A program made the position numbers and the translations under genes. Positions 27,983 to 36,903 of a stretch of DNA of 64,000 nucleotides are shown here, piece after piece (the first letter of the stretch is position 1; each line of letters opens with the position of its first letter). The notes beneath the pieces were generated by a model. That model was given only the letters and a program-made list of their open reading frames with translations. It did not search any database and was not told where the DNA came from. Source of the stretch: CAWIVH01 sp963839475 (lineage in GTDB: Bacteria; Acidobacteriota; UBA6911); the NCBI GenBank assembly GCA_963839475.1, contig CAWIVH010000013.1:1-64000 (forward strand), read 5' to 3'.

Positions 27983-28283
27983 TTCAACTCCTGGACAGGT
28001 GCGGCTTTCTTGCTAGGCTATTACGACGAAAAAAAGAACCCCCGTCGTAAATGTGATGAATTTCTTGTAACCATTTGACTCGCAATATAGGGCGGTAACA
28101 TCAACACCCATGGCGCCATGAGAAAGTGCTCAGCGTTGGCGCGGGATGCCCAGGATCCGTTGGTGCCTGGAAAATGAAACTTGTATTAAATAAGTTCCAT
28201 AAGAGTTCAGAATTACCAGTATCCTGCGTAGGGACCCGCTGATCAAGTCAAATTTTCAGGACTATATACGTCCGAAGATGCTG
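27983..28283. promoter_or_regulatory. Intercistronic region with inverted repeat (28021-28050)
   Basis: This 301-base gap separates the DapA-like gene from the split transketolase genes. TTACGACG at 28021-28028 is repeated in perfect inversion at 28043-28050 with a 14-base A/C-rich centre. The spacing, about three helical turns from end to end, suits a dimeric regulator. It is 39-68 bases before the transketolase start. No gene is supported here. Operator function is an inference. Confidence 0.45.
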
Positions 28284-29234
28284 TTAATGGCCGCTCGAGG
28301 ACTTGACTAGCAGGCCAACCTCTTCGACCGCTGCGCGTATGCGGTCCCTCATCCCTCCCGCTGGCGGGCGGATGGGCGGGCGCGTCCAATCGGAACCGAT
28401 CAGACCCGCCATCATCATGGCGGTTTTGAGCCGGGCATGCGCGTCGCCTGAGGGCTCGCCGTCGGCATAGACCGCCTCCTTGAGAACATTGATGCGGCGC
28501 TGGATTGCCTGGCCGCGCTTCAGGTCCCCCTCGCACACAGACCGGTACAGTTCCACGATCCATGCGGGAATGAGCGAGGCGAATCCCACCAGGGCGCCAT
28601 CGACGCCCTGCACCATGGTCGGGAGCAGGTACTCGTCATGGCACGTGAGTATCTTGCAGGCCGGATTCGAAGCGCGGATCGCGGCGATGTCGCGGTCGTA
28701 CTTCGAGAGCTCCCTGGTCCCGATTTTGACGGTGTGGACATGAGGCAGCCTTACGAGTTGCTCCAGCAGTGCACAGGAGTAGCTGGCCCGTGTCCACGCA
28801 GGGTAAATGTGGACGACAAGACTCAGCCCGCTCGCCTCGCCGATCGCTTTGAAATGGTCGAGGACGTGTTCGGTCTGCATTCCGAACCGCAGCCAGTAGT
28901 GAGGGGGCATCACCAGGAGTCCGGAGGCGCCCGCATCGCGCGCCATCTTCGCTTGCTCGACAGCCTCACCTATTCCTTCGGCGCAGATCCCCGAAATCAC
29001 CGGGAGCTTCCCGGCGACCTCGGCCGCAACCGTAGCGGTGACCTGTGCGCGCTCTTGCGGGCTGAGGGCGAAAACCTCTCCTGTATGTCCGTTCGTGACG
29101 AGTCCGCCGATTCCTTCATGGCCGGCCAGCCAGCACGCAAGCTGTCGCAGCCCATCACGGTCGATCGTCATGTTCTTGTTCAGGGGGAGTATCATTGCCG
29201 GCAGGATACCCTCGAAGCCGCTTTGCCCGCTCAT
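28284..29234 (-). CDS. DapA/NanA-family lyase or synthase
   Basis: I chose the ATG at 29234 over the GTG at 29255 because AAAGGAG lies directly upstream. The protein has 316 residues and a full DapA-type TIM barrel. The catalytic Tyr (Y144 in VVHIYPAW) and the Schiff-base Lys (K170 in HTVKIGTREL) are both present, and GHTGEVFAL stands for the usual GTTGE motif. The superfamily includes dihydrodipicolinate synthase, N-acetylneuraminate lyase and KDG-type aldolases. A housekeeping lysine role is unlikely given its place between a UroD-like gene (17 bases upstream) and transketolase genes; an aldolase acting on a sugar acid is more likely. The substrate is unknown. Confidence 0.85.
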   Translation of the reverse strand: MSGQSGFEGILPAMILPLNKNMTIDRDGLRQLACWLAGHEGIGGLVTNGHTGEVFALSPQERAQVTATVAAEVAGKLPVISGICAEGIGEAVEQAKMARDAGASGLLVMPPHYWLRFGMQTEHVLDHFKAIGEASGLSLVVHIYPAWTRASYSCALLEQLVRLPHVHTVKIGTRELSKYDRDIAAIRASNPACKILTCHDEYLLPTMVQGVDGALVGFASLIPAWIVELYRSVCEGDLKRGQAIQRRINVLKEAVYADGEPSGDAHARLKTAMMMAGLIGSDWTRPPIRPPAGGMRDRIRAAVEEVGLLVKSSSGH

Positions 29235-29251
29235 CGTTCTCCTTTGTTTCT

Positions 29252-30358
29252 TCACTTCGCACCGTGCAGATCGCTCAGCTCCCTGCAGAGGTCGAGGGCG
29301 AAGCAGATTCTCTTGTCGGGGACGCCGAGTTCCACGTTGGGCAGCCCGAGGTCACAGGGGCCGAGTTCCCGCGCAATCCGCTCGAAATCGCAACGAATCT
29401 GATCTTCGGATTTGTTGACCAGATCCATCGAGGTGTAGATCAGATTCCGCCGAGCGTCAGGGAACATCCGTTGGACCCTGTTTAGATCCGATTCCAGGCC
29501 CATATCGATGTAACCGAGATTCACGACCCGGGCGTAACCATTTAAATAGGGATCGACCTTCCAGGCACAATTGTGAATTCCGAAATTTTCGAAGGCATTG
29601 CGCAATTTTATATCGAAGGGGAGCAGAAATTGCTCGTAGAGTGCGGGGCTTACCATATTGACCACGCAGTTCGCGGTAGTGCCGAATCGGTAGTCGAGGC
29701 CCGCCTCGCGCTGCCTGGCATGCACTATTTTGTACCCGTTGATTTGCGTGGCTGCGACGCAATCGAAAATCCTAAATGCGCGCTCCGGATTGTCTATCAT
29801 GTCCATAAAAATCGTCTGTCCCCGCAGCCGGAAGGCGGTGTTCAACACTCCCTGCCAGTTCAGGTAGCCCGGGATGGTTCCCGTCAGCTGCTGAATGCGG
29901 TCCATTTGCCGCAGAATGCCGTCGAGGAACGGGCTGCTCCCGAGATCGGGCGGTTCGAGGCGGTCGGCTTCCTCGTCCGATAATTGCCGGCCGTGCGTGG
30001 ATGCGGGCCAGTTGTCGGGCCAGAATTGCATTTCCTGGCCGTAAAGTGTCGACACAACGCATCCGCCGAAGGTGCCTGTGAAGATGTCGGGCGGAGCATC
30101 CGATTCAGCGCCCCCGATGTTGCGGCCCGGAAATCGCTTCCGGATTTCGGCCCTCATCTGCTCTAACCCCTGCATTCGCAGATCAGGATCCCGGTGCCAT
30201 TGTTCTCCAAAGTCCAGCCCGCAATAGTGTCGGTACCAGCGGGGGGTGAATCCGACCTCGGCGCGCATGTAGGCCTCCGAGCCGTCGGCTTGCTCCCGCG
30301 TCGGCGGGGCTCCGGGGGCTATGTAATAGCGTAGCTGATTCGATTTCGTTTCTCCCAC
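29252..30358 (-). CDS. Uroporphyrinogen decarboxylase-fold protein, possible zinc methyltransferase
   Basis: The 368-residue protein has the UroD-like barrel fold signature but is far from true HemE. An H-x-C pair (H262, C264 in FGIHNCAW) with a later cysteine (C335 in ELGPCDLG) resembles the zinc site of MtaA/CmuA-type corrinoid methyltransferases. No corrinoid protein gene is in the window. Many such proteins of unknown function occur in glycan-degradation clusters of acidobacteria and planctomycetes. The GTG start at 30358 has AAAGGAG eight bases upstream. It lies 38 bases after the sulfatase stop and 17 before the DapA-like start, so the three are probably one operon. Confidence 0.75.
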   Translation of the reverse strand: MGETKSNQLRYYIAPGAPPTREQADGSEAYMRAEVGFTPRWYRHYCGLDFGEQWHRDPDLRMQGLEQMRAEIRKRFPGRNIGGAESDAPPDIFTGTFGGCVVSTLYGQEMQFWPDNWPASTHGRQLSDEEADRLEPPDLGSSPFLDGILRQMDRIQQLTGTIPGYLNWQGVLNTAFRLRGQTIFMDMIDNPERAFRIFDCVAATQINGYKIVHARQREAGLDYRFGTTANCVVNMVSPALYEQFLLPFDIKLRNAFENFGIHNCAWKVDPYLNGYARVVNLGYIDMGLESDLNRVQRMFPDARRNLIYTSMDLVNKSEDQIRCDFERIARELGPCDLGLPNVELGVPDKRICFALDLCRELSDLHGAK

Positions 30359-30396
30359 CCAGTTCTCCTTTGGATAGCAAAGATGCGGTAGTGTCT

Positions 30397-31851
30397 TTAC
30401 GCGCCGTTCGGCAAAGCCGCCCTCCAGCCCCGTCTTAGCAGGTCGCGCAGCCCGGCGCGGGTCGAAGCGTGCTGTGGATCTTCTGCGACGTTTTGAAGTT
30501 CGCCCGGGTCGCTGCGGTGGTCGTACAGTTCCACTCCCTGCCGCCCTTCATCCCATTCGGTGTAGCGCCAATTCTCTGTTCGAACTGATTTCCCGATAAA
30601 ATCGATATCTTTCGCTGCCTCAGTCCGCTCCTTGCCGCGTCCCTGCATCGTGAATGCGCCTGTTTTCCAGCGCCGATCCGGCTTCTCGAGCAGCGGCAGG
30701 AGGCTCGTCCCTTCGAGATTGGACGGGGGTTTTAGCCCGCACAGGTCCGCCAGGGTGGGGTACAGGTCTACCAGCTCGACCAACCGGGGCGAGCGTCGCC
30801 CGGCGCTGCGGATCCCTGGGGCCGCAACAATCAACGGAATGCGGGCCGATTCCTCGAAGAGCGAGTTCTTGTGCCACATCCCGCCATGTTCACCAAGGTG
30901 ATACCCGTTGTCACCGAAAAAAACGACTGCGGTCGTATCCCACAACTTCAGCCGGTCCATCGCGTCGAGCAACACGCCGAGCTGGGCATCCATGAATGTG
31001 ACCGAGGCATAGTAGGCGGCTAGAAAACGGCGGATGTCCGCGTCCGGCAGCGGTTTGTCGGGCGGATCGTGGTTTACGGCGGCGGGCAGGATCCGTTTGA
31101 ACTCGTCGGCCGAGGTTTGCGGCAAAGGAATCGACTCCGGCGGATAGAGGTCGAAGTATTTCTTCGGTGCGGCATAGGGGGCGTGAGGGCGCCGAAATCC
31201 GGCCCCCAAGAAGAAGGGCTTGCCGCCTCCGACGGCCCTTTCCATCCACTCCACCGTCTTGCGGGCGACCATCCCGTCGGGTGTCTGAGCGTCTTCGGTC
31301 CTGACCTTGGCCCATTCGAACGAATGTCCCTTCGGTCCCGCCGCCTTGCCCGACTCAAGGACCTCCGCTGCCGGCGGGGTCTTGCCGCTTTCGCGCACTT
31401 CTTCGTCCCAGGACCGCGGATCTTCGCACTGCTCGCCGGTATGAAAAATCTTGCCCGCATGCGCTGTGTGGTAGCCGGATTTGCGAAACAACTCTGGCAG
31501 AAAAATCGCATCGCCGACGTACTGACGCGTCGGGGTCTCCAGCGTCCAGACCCGCGTCGTCTCCGGCCGTAAGCCGCTCAGGAGCGAGGTGCGCGAAGGC
31601 TGGCACAGCGAATACTGGCAGTAAGCCCGGTCGAACAGCACGCCGCGGCGGGCGAGGCGGTCCATGTTGGGCGTTTTTACGATCGGGTGTCCATAGCAGC
31701 CCGCAACGTTGTTCAGGTCGTCCGCAATCACGAAGAGAACGTTTCGTCGCGACCCGCCTGCGCGGAGGAGGGCGGGTGCGCCTGCAGCCATCGCAAGGAT
31801 TGCGCGCCGCGAGAATGCGTTCGTACGACATTCTGTGCCAGTGGGCGGCAT
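30397..31851 (-). CDS. Sulfatase, iduronate-2-sulfatase-like, exported
   Basis: The 484-residue enzyme belongs to the formylglycine-dependent type I sulfatases. C83 in CQPSRTSLLSG is the residue expected to become formylglycine. D44 and D45 (VIADDLN) and the later FFGDNGYHLGEHG bind calcium. The N-terminus has a weak twin-arginine signal (FSRRAILAMAAG), so export by Tat is likely. The overall pattern, including LRPETTRVW and HTAHAGKIFHTGE, is that of iduronate-2-sulfatase and related glycan sulfatases. AGGAG precedes the ATG. It appears to be the first gene of the minus-strand catabolic cluster. Activation would need a formylglycine-generating enzyme, not seen in this window. Confidence 0.92.
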   Translation of the reverse strand: MPPTGTECRTNAFSRRAILAMAAGAPALLRAGGSRRNVLFVIADDLNNVAGCYGHPIVKTPNMDRLARRGVLFDRAYCQYSLCQPSRTSLLSGLRPETTRVWTLETPTRQYVGDAIFLPELFRKSGYHTAHAGKIFHTGEQCEDPRSWDEEVRESGKTPPAAEVLESGKAAGPKGHSFEWAKVRTEDAQTPDGMVARKTVEWMERAVGGGKPFFLGAGFRRPHAPYAAPKKYFDLYPPESIPLPQTSADEFKRILPAAVNHDPPDKPLPDADIRRFLAAYYASVTFMDAQLGVLLDAMDRLKLWDTTAVVFFGDNGYHLGEHGGMWHKNSLFEESARIPLIVAAPGIRSAGRRSPRLVELVDLYPTLADLCGLKPPSNLEGTSLLPLLEKPDRRWKTGAFTMQGRGKERTEAAKDIDFIGKSVRTENWRYTEWDEGRQGVELYDHRSDPGELQNVAEDPQHASTRAGLRDLLRRGWRAALPNGA

Positions 31852-32104
31852 ATTCGCTCCTGATTTTCAAATTTGATGAGCAGGTTTCATTTTACATCAT
31901 AAACTTCCCGGGATTTACGCAGATTCTAGGTGATTCCATGGCACCATGAATAGTTTGACAGTTATCACCCGGCGCAAGTAATGTGGGATTGCTCTGCAGC
32001 GTTTTCATCAACATTCCTACGGTCCTGGGTATATTGCTGGAGGAGTGATCGAACAGATAAGCCGCAATGCGCGCTTCCGCAGCTGCCCGGCCTGGAGGAT
32101 TGCC

Positions 32105-34876
32105 ATGGTCAGGATTTTTCCTGTAATACGTGCCGCTCTCCTTGCCCTCGCCGTTCCAGTGTTGATATCCGTTCCGGCCTCGGGTCGCAGAGACGGCAGC
32201 TTTGCCTCGTCGATCTTGCAGGCCCATTCCTTTCCTCACCTGGAATGGCCGGTGGCCACAAGCACGGTCAAACCGTGGGCCTACTGGCACTGGATGGGGA
32301 GTGCGGTTGACCCGGATAATCTCGGCAGGGAACTGCGGCGCTATGCCGCAGCCGGCCTTGGGGGTGTCCACGTGATCCCCATCTACGGCGCTCGCGGCTA
32401 CGAGAGCCGGTATATCAAGTATTTGAGCCCCCGCTGGACCGAGATGTTCGGAGTGACCCTCGCCGAGGCCCGGCGGCTCGGCATGGATGTGGACATAACT
32501 CTGGGCACGGGTTGGAATTTCGGCGGTCCGGATATTGGAGACCGTTTCGCGAATGCAAATGTGGTCGTCAAGACGCTTCGCCTGGTGAAAGGCGAACGGA
32601 TCAGCACTCCCCTCGACCATTCCCAGCTACAGGCCCTCACAGTCTACTCCGACCGGGGAAACGTCGAGGACCTCCTCGGGCGCATCCGTGCTGACGGATC
32701 GGTGGACTGGGTGGCGGCCGGCCCCAGCGTAGTCTATGCCGTATCGCAGCGCCCGTCGGGCAACCCGGTCGACCGTGCTGCGCCCGGCGACGAAGGCCCG
32801 ATGCTCAATCCTTTTTTCGGGGACGCCATCACGCACTATCTGCGCCGGTTCGATCCTGCATTTCCACGGCAGAGAGCAGCAGTGCCGAGAGCTTTTTACC
32901 ACGACTCTTACGAATACGTGGGCGATTGGAGCCCGGACTTGTTCGCCGAGTTCGAGAAGCGGCGCGGCTACCGGCTGCAGGAGCATCTCGACGCCATGTT
33001 CGGTGAGGGAAAAGACGACCGCAGCCGTCGCGTTCGGGCCGACTACCGTGAAACCATCTCGGACCTGTTAGTCGACAGATTCATGCCTCCATGGGTGAAT
33101 TGGGTGCACGCACACGGTGCGCTGGTGCGCAATCAGGCGCACGGATCACCCGGGAACCTGCTCGACCTCTATGCGGCAGCCGACATCCCTGAAACCGAGA
33201 TGTTCAACCGCGACCGCGAAATCCTGGTATCGAAGTTTGCCTCGTCCGCAGCCCACGTTGCCGGCCGAAACCTGGTCGCCGCCGAAGCCGGCACCTGGAT
33301 CGCCGAGCACTTCACCGAAACATTGGGCGAACTGAAGCGTCTGATCGACGAGATGTTTGTTTCGGGCGTGAACCACATTTTCTATCACGGGACCTGCTAC
33401 TCGCCGGACGACGCCCCGTGGCCGGGGTGGTTGTTCTATGCCTCCACCCAAATGAATCCCCGCAATCCGATCTGGCATGATGTGCCGGTGCTCAACAACT
33501 ATGCCGCCCGCTGCCAGTCAGTGCTGCAGAGCGGCAGCCCCGACAACGAGATTCTGTTGTACTGGCCGATCCATGCGATCTGGGACGGAAGCGCCGCGAG
33601 GCTGCCGCATTTCAGTGTCCATCAACGCGAATGGCTGATTGAGCAACCCGCGGGGACCGCGGCCCACCGCCTCTGGAACCGCGGATACGGCTTCGACTTC
33701 GTCTCGGACCGCCAATTGGAAAGTGCCGCGGCTGGAGCGGGTGCGGTGCAAGTGTCCGGTGGAGCCTACCGGCTGGTAATCGTTCCGGCCGGCCGGATCC
33801 TGCCGGAAAACACCTTTTCCAAGCTGATCTCCCTCGCGGAAAGCGGCGCCATAGTAGCGTTTGAGCAGGCACTCCCGCAGGACGTGCCCGGCTGGGGGAA
33901 ACTGGAGGAACGCCGCGCCAAACTCCGCGTGCTTCTTTCAAAATTGAATCTGCAGCCCGGGACCGCCCCCGGCTTTCAAATAGCGAGGGTCGGATCCGGG
34001 ACGGTGCTTGTCGGGGAGCTGGAGGCGATGCTGGTCCAGGCAGGCGTGCGCCGCGAATCGCTGGTCGACACAGCGGGGATGTCATTCGTGCGGCGCAGAG
34101 CGGGCCCCGTGACTCACTACCTGCTGATCAACACCAGCGGCAGCACGTTGACCCGATGGGTTCCACTGGCTGCGGGCGGCTTCTCCGCGGTCCTCATGGA
34201 CCCGATGACGGGTGTGGCCGGCGTGGCCGACGTCCGGAGCGCCGCGGCAAACGGCATCGAGGTGCGGGTTGCATTGCTGCCGGGCGAATCGGTGATCGTT
34301 CGCGTTCTTCCTGAGAGAGACGCGGCAGGCATCCGCTGGCAATACTGGATGGATGATGGTGAACCGGTGGAACTGCGCAGTTCATGGCGGCTTCGGTTCT
34401 TGGAGGGAGGTCCCGAGATTCCCCGCCCAGTCACAATTTCGGGCCTCGTTTCCTGGTCGGTGCTGGATGATCCCGATGCGCAGCGTTTTGGTGGCACGGC
34501 GGTGTACACGACAAAACTGAGAGCGCCGGCGCCGGGCGCGGCCTATGCCCTCGATCTGGGCCGTGTCTGCCAGAGTGCGCGGGTCCGGCTGAACGGCCGC
34601 TCCGTGGGCACTGCGCTGATGCCGCCGTTCCGGGTTACCCTGGGTGTCTTGCCGGAGGGCGAAAGCGATCTGGAGATCGAGGTCACCAGCACCGCGGCAA
34701 ACCGCATCCGCGATCTCGACCGCCGTAAGGTGCAGTGGAAGATCTTCCACAATATCAATTTCGTCAACGTCGACTACAAACCGTTCGACGCATCAGGCTG
34801 GCCGCTGCACGACACGGGTCTCCTCGGTCCGGTAAAGCTCCAACGGCTGGCCGCCATAAGCGCCGGCAACCGCTGA
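32105..34876 (+). CDS. GH106-like alpha-L-rhamnosidase
   Basis: The ATG at 32105 has GGAGG upstream and begins a Sec signal peptide (MVRIFPVIRAALLALAVPVL); the frame is open 20 codons earlier. The 923-residue protein starts with the block typical of GH106: WAYWHWMGSAVDPDNL, AAAGLGGVHVIPIYGARGYE and ITLGTGWNFGGPDIGD. A central TIM barrel holds FYHDSYEYVGDW and EAGTWIAEHFTETLGELK, and C-terminal beta domains include a galactose-binding-like fold (VRLNGRSVGT). GH106 enzymes release rhamnose from pectin side chains and other rhamnose-bearing glycans. It is divergent from the sulfatase operon and likely acts outside the cytoplasm with it. I did not assign the catalytic pair. Confidence 0.85.
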   Translation: MVRIFPVIRAALLALAVPVLISVPASGRRDGSFASSILQAHSFPHLEWPVATSTVKPWAYWHWMGSAVDPDNLGRELRRYAAAGLGGVHVIPIYGARGYESRYIKYLSPRWTEMFGVTLAEARRLGMDVDITLGTGWNFGGPDIGDRFANANVVVKTLRLVKGERISTPLDHSQLQALTVYSDRGNVEDLLGRIRADGSVDWVAAGPSVVYAVSQRPSGNPVDRAAPGDEGPMLNPFFGDAITHYLRRFDPAFPRQRAAVPRAFYHDSYEYVGDWSPDLFAEFEKRRGYRLQEHLDAMFGEGKDDRSRRVRADYRETISDLLVDRFMPPWVNWVHAHGALVRNQAHGSPGNLLDLYAAADIPETEMFNRDREILVSKFASSAAHVAGRNLVAAEAGTWIAEHFTETLGELKRLIDEMFVSGVNHIFYHGTCYSPDDAPWPGWLFYASTQMNPRNPIWHDVPVLNNYAARCQSVLQSGSPDNEILLYWPIHAIWDGSAARLPHFSVHQREWLIEQPAGTAAHRLWNRGYGFDFVSDRQLESAAAGAGAVQVSGGAYRLVIVPAGRILPENTFSKLISLAESGAIVAFEQALPQDVPGWGKLEERRAKLRVLLSKLNLQPGTAPGFQIARVGSGTVLVGELEAMLVQAGVRRESLVDTAGMSFVRRRAGPVTHYLLINTSGSTLTRWVPLAAGGFSAVLMDPMTGVAGVADVRSAAANGIEVRVALLPGESVIVRVLPERDAAGIRWQYWMDDGEPVELRSSWRLRFLEGGPEIPRPVTISGLVSWSVLDDPDAQRFGGTAVYTTKLRAPAPGAAYALDLGRVCQSARVRLNGRSVGTALMPPFRVTLGVLPEGESDLEIEVTSTAANRIRDLDRRKVQWKIFHNINFVNVDYKPFDASGWPLHDTGLLGPVKLQRLAAISAGNR

Positions 34877-35080
34877 CAACAGCGCGGATAAGGGTGCGGG
34901 TCAAAGCGCATGGCGTGCCGGCATCGATCTCAGGGCCGGCAATCCGAACCATACGATCGGTTGCTCCATTGACCGCCAGATTCGCAAAGGGATTCCTCAT
35001 GGCGGGATAATTCATCGGCAAGAGCCATGGCAGGGTGCCGGGGGAAGCGCCAGGGCGCAGTATCACACGCTCCGGTGCTG

Positions 35081-36628
35081 TTACCCGTTGCGCCGGAGCG
35101 ATTCCGCTGAGAACGCCGCTTCATGAACTACATCGCCGTCGGGCTTGTGAATTCGGATGACCAATAACGGCTCCTGCTCGCTGCCGTTCAGTGAAACCGA
35201 GACGAAACCGCTGCCCTGGCGCACGAAATGGTAGAACTTCGGGTCGGGGATGGATCCGCCTGTGTGCCTTTCGGCTACCGCTCCGCAGGAGAACTCGTTG
35301 AGACCCGTTTCCGGATCGATCGAGTGATATTGCCAGTGCCGATCTCCGTTAAGGATGATGAGGTTCTTGATCTTTTTGTCCCTCACCCAGTGGCGGAACT
35401 CGCGGCCTTCGTAGCCATAGCCACCGTCGCCGTGGCTGTCGGCGCCTCCTTCCGGCAACTGAAATCTCGCGCGATCAGGATCCCCACCGGGTCCGACAAT
35501 ACAATCGGGACTGATGAGCACCCGGAAGTCAGCGTCGCTGGCGAGCAGTGTTTTTTTCAGCCACTCTTTCTGTTCGGCGCCCCAGATCGTTTTGTTGGGA
35601 CCGTCCGGGTCAGGGTTCGGCGAGCGAAAATCCCGCGTCTCGACCAGCCAGATCTCCAGCCCTTTCCCCCAGCGGAATTTGCGATATAACTTGTCGCCCA
35701 CTGGAACCTGCTCGCTGAACACCGGCACGAGATCGGCATAGGTCATCGGGCTGACACGTTGCGTCGGGCGTGTGGGCCACGAGTCATCCTCGAAGCTGTC
35801 GTGATCATCCTTCTCCCAGTAGACAGGGATGCTGCGCATGAGATCCACGACACCCGGCTGCGAGTAGACGCGGTGCCAATGGAAACGGGCGAGCTCAACC
35901 GTAGTAGCGAAAGGGATATCAATATCGTAGTACACGCAGTCGCCGGTGTGCACCATGAATGCCGGGGAGATCTTCTTGATCGAGCGGAAGGATTCGTAGC
36001 CGTCCAGGTGATCGCGACACGCGTAGTCCGAGCAGGTAACCACCGTAAATCTGGCAGGGGTCCATCGATCCGATGAGGGTGCGGTGCGGAAGGTGCCTAC
36101 TGCGCCACGGCGCATTTCGCTCCCTCCAGCTGCGGTGATCTCCACAGCATAATAATAGGTTGTGTCGGGGCTCAAGCGCTGAAGTGAGAACTTGTGAGTG
36201 TAATCCTGCTTCGGTCCGACTTCCGCCCAGTCGGTACGCGTGGGGGTCCCCAGGCTTTCGTTCTCACTGTAAAGAAGCCGGACCTTTCCGGCCTTTCCCG
36301 GACAAGCGCCCTCCAAATCTGCGATCGCCATTCCCCCAGGCATGCGGATACTGCGGAGCTCCTCGCGGGAGAGGTTGTGCGCGTTGATAGGAAATGTGTA
36401 GCCAGCGTTGTTGCGCTCGGGCTTCTCAGTCAGACGCGTGTGCACGATCGCTGAGCGATCGGTGACTTCTCCGACTTTTTCTCCCATTGCATTGTATGGG
36501 GGCTGTACCGCCTGGCGCGGGATTGTTCGCGAGCACGCGACCGTGCCGAGCATCGTCGCGGTGCCGATAAGAGCCTGCCGGCGGGTTAGAAGCCAAGCAG
36601 AGCCAGGTTTCGTTACTCCGGATTGCAT
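35081..36628 (-). CDS. PhoD-like alkaline phosphatase/phosphodiesterase
   Basis: The 515-residue protein carries a twin-arginine signal (TRRQALIGTATM) that ends in LGTVAC, which may also be a lipobox, so it is exported by Tat and perhaps lipidated. An Fn3-like N-terminal domain (about 110-185) precedes the PhoD-type metallophosphatase core: VTCSDYAC, VHTGDCVYYD, EKDDHDSFEDD and LNGDRHWQYH. PhoD enzymes use calcium and iron to hydrolyse phosphomonoesters or diesters outside the cell. GGGGAGG lies five bases before the ATG. It faces the GH106 gene and appears to be a single-gene unit. Confidence 0.88.
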   Translation of the reverse strand: MQSGVTKPGSAWLLTRRQALIGTATMLGTVACSRTIPRQAVQPPYNAMGEKVGEVTDRSAIVHTRLTEKPERNNAGYTFPINAHNLSREELRSIRMPGGMAIADLEGACPGKAGKVRLLYSENESLGTPTRTDWAEVGPKQDYTHKFSLQRLSPDTTYYYAVEITAAGGSEMRRGAVGTFRTAPSSDRWTPARFTVVTCSDYACRDHLDGYESFRSIKKISPAFMVHTGDCVYYDIDIPFATTVELARFHWHRVYSQPGVVDLMRSIPVYWEKDDHDSFEDDSWPTRPTQRVSPMTYADLVPVFSEQVPVGDKLYRKFRWGKGLEIWLVETRDFRSPNPDPDGPNKTIWGAEQKEWLKKTLLASDADFRVLISPDCIVGPGGDPDRARFQLPEGGADSHGDGGYGYEGREFRHWVRDKKIKNLIILNGDRHWQYHSIDPETGLNEFSCGAVAERHTGGSIPDPKFYHFVRQGSGFVSVSLNGSEQEPLLVIRIHKPDGDVVHEAAFSAESLRRNG

Positions 36629-36903
36629 AAGGCCTCCCCTTGCGAGAGCTGTGCGAGTTTTTCACAGGGGTGTGCAGAGGTCAATGTCTATTGCTCAGGA
36701 CCCGAATATACCTGGTGCGCGCTGTCGGATCCTGGAATAGAATGCCGCCGGCATTCCGGTGATTATGTCCCCGATCTGGAATATCTCCGCAAGAACCGGT
36801 TTCCACGGCCACAGGCAATCTAAAGCGCGAGGAAATATTACTAGGAGCGGGTCCGAGAGCGGAATCACAGCACTCCCCGCCAGAAAATGGAGGTGACCTT
36901 CCG

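Noticed and set aside
28284..29255. GTG start at 29255 overlapping the UroD-like stop for the DapA-like gene
   Set aside because: The ATG at 29234 has an ideal AAAGGAG just upstream; the GTG does not.
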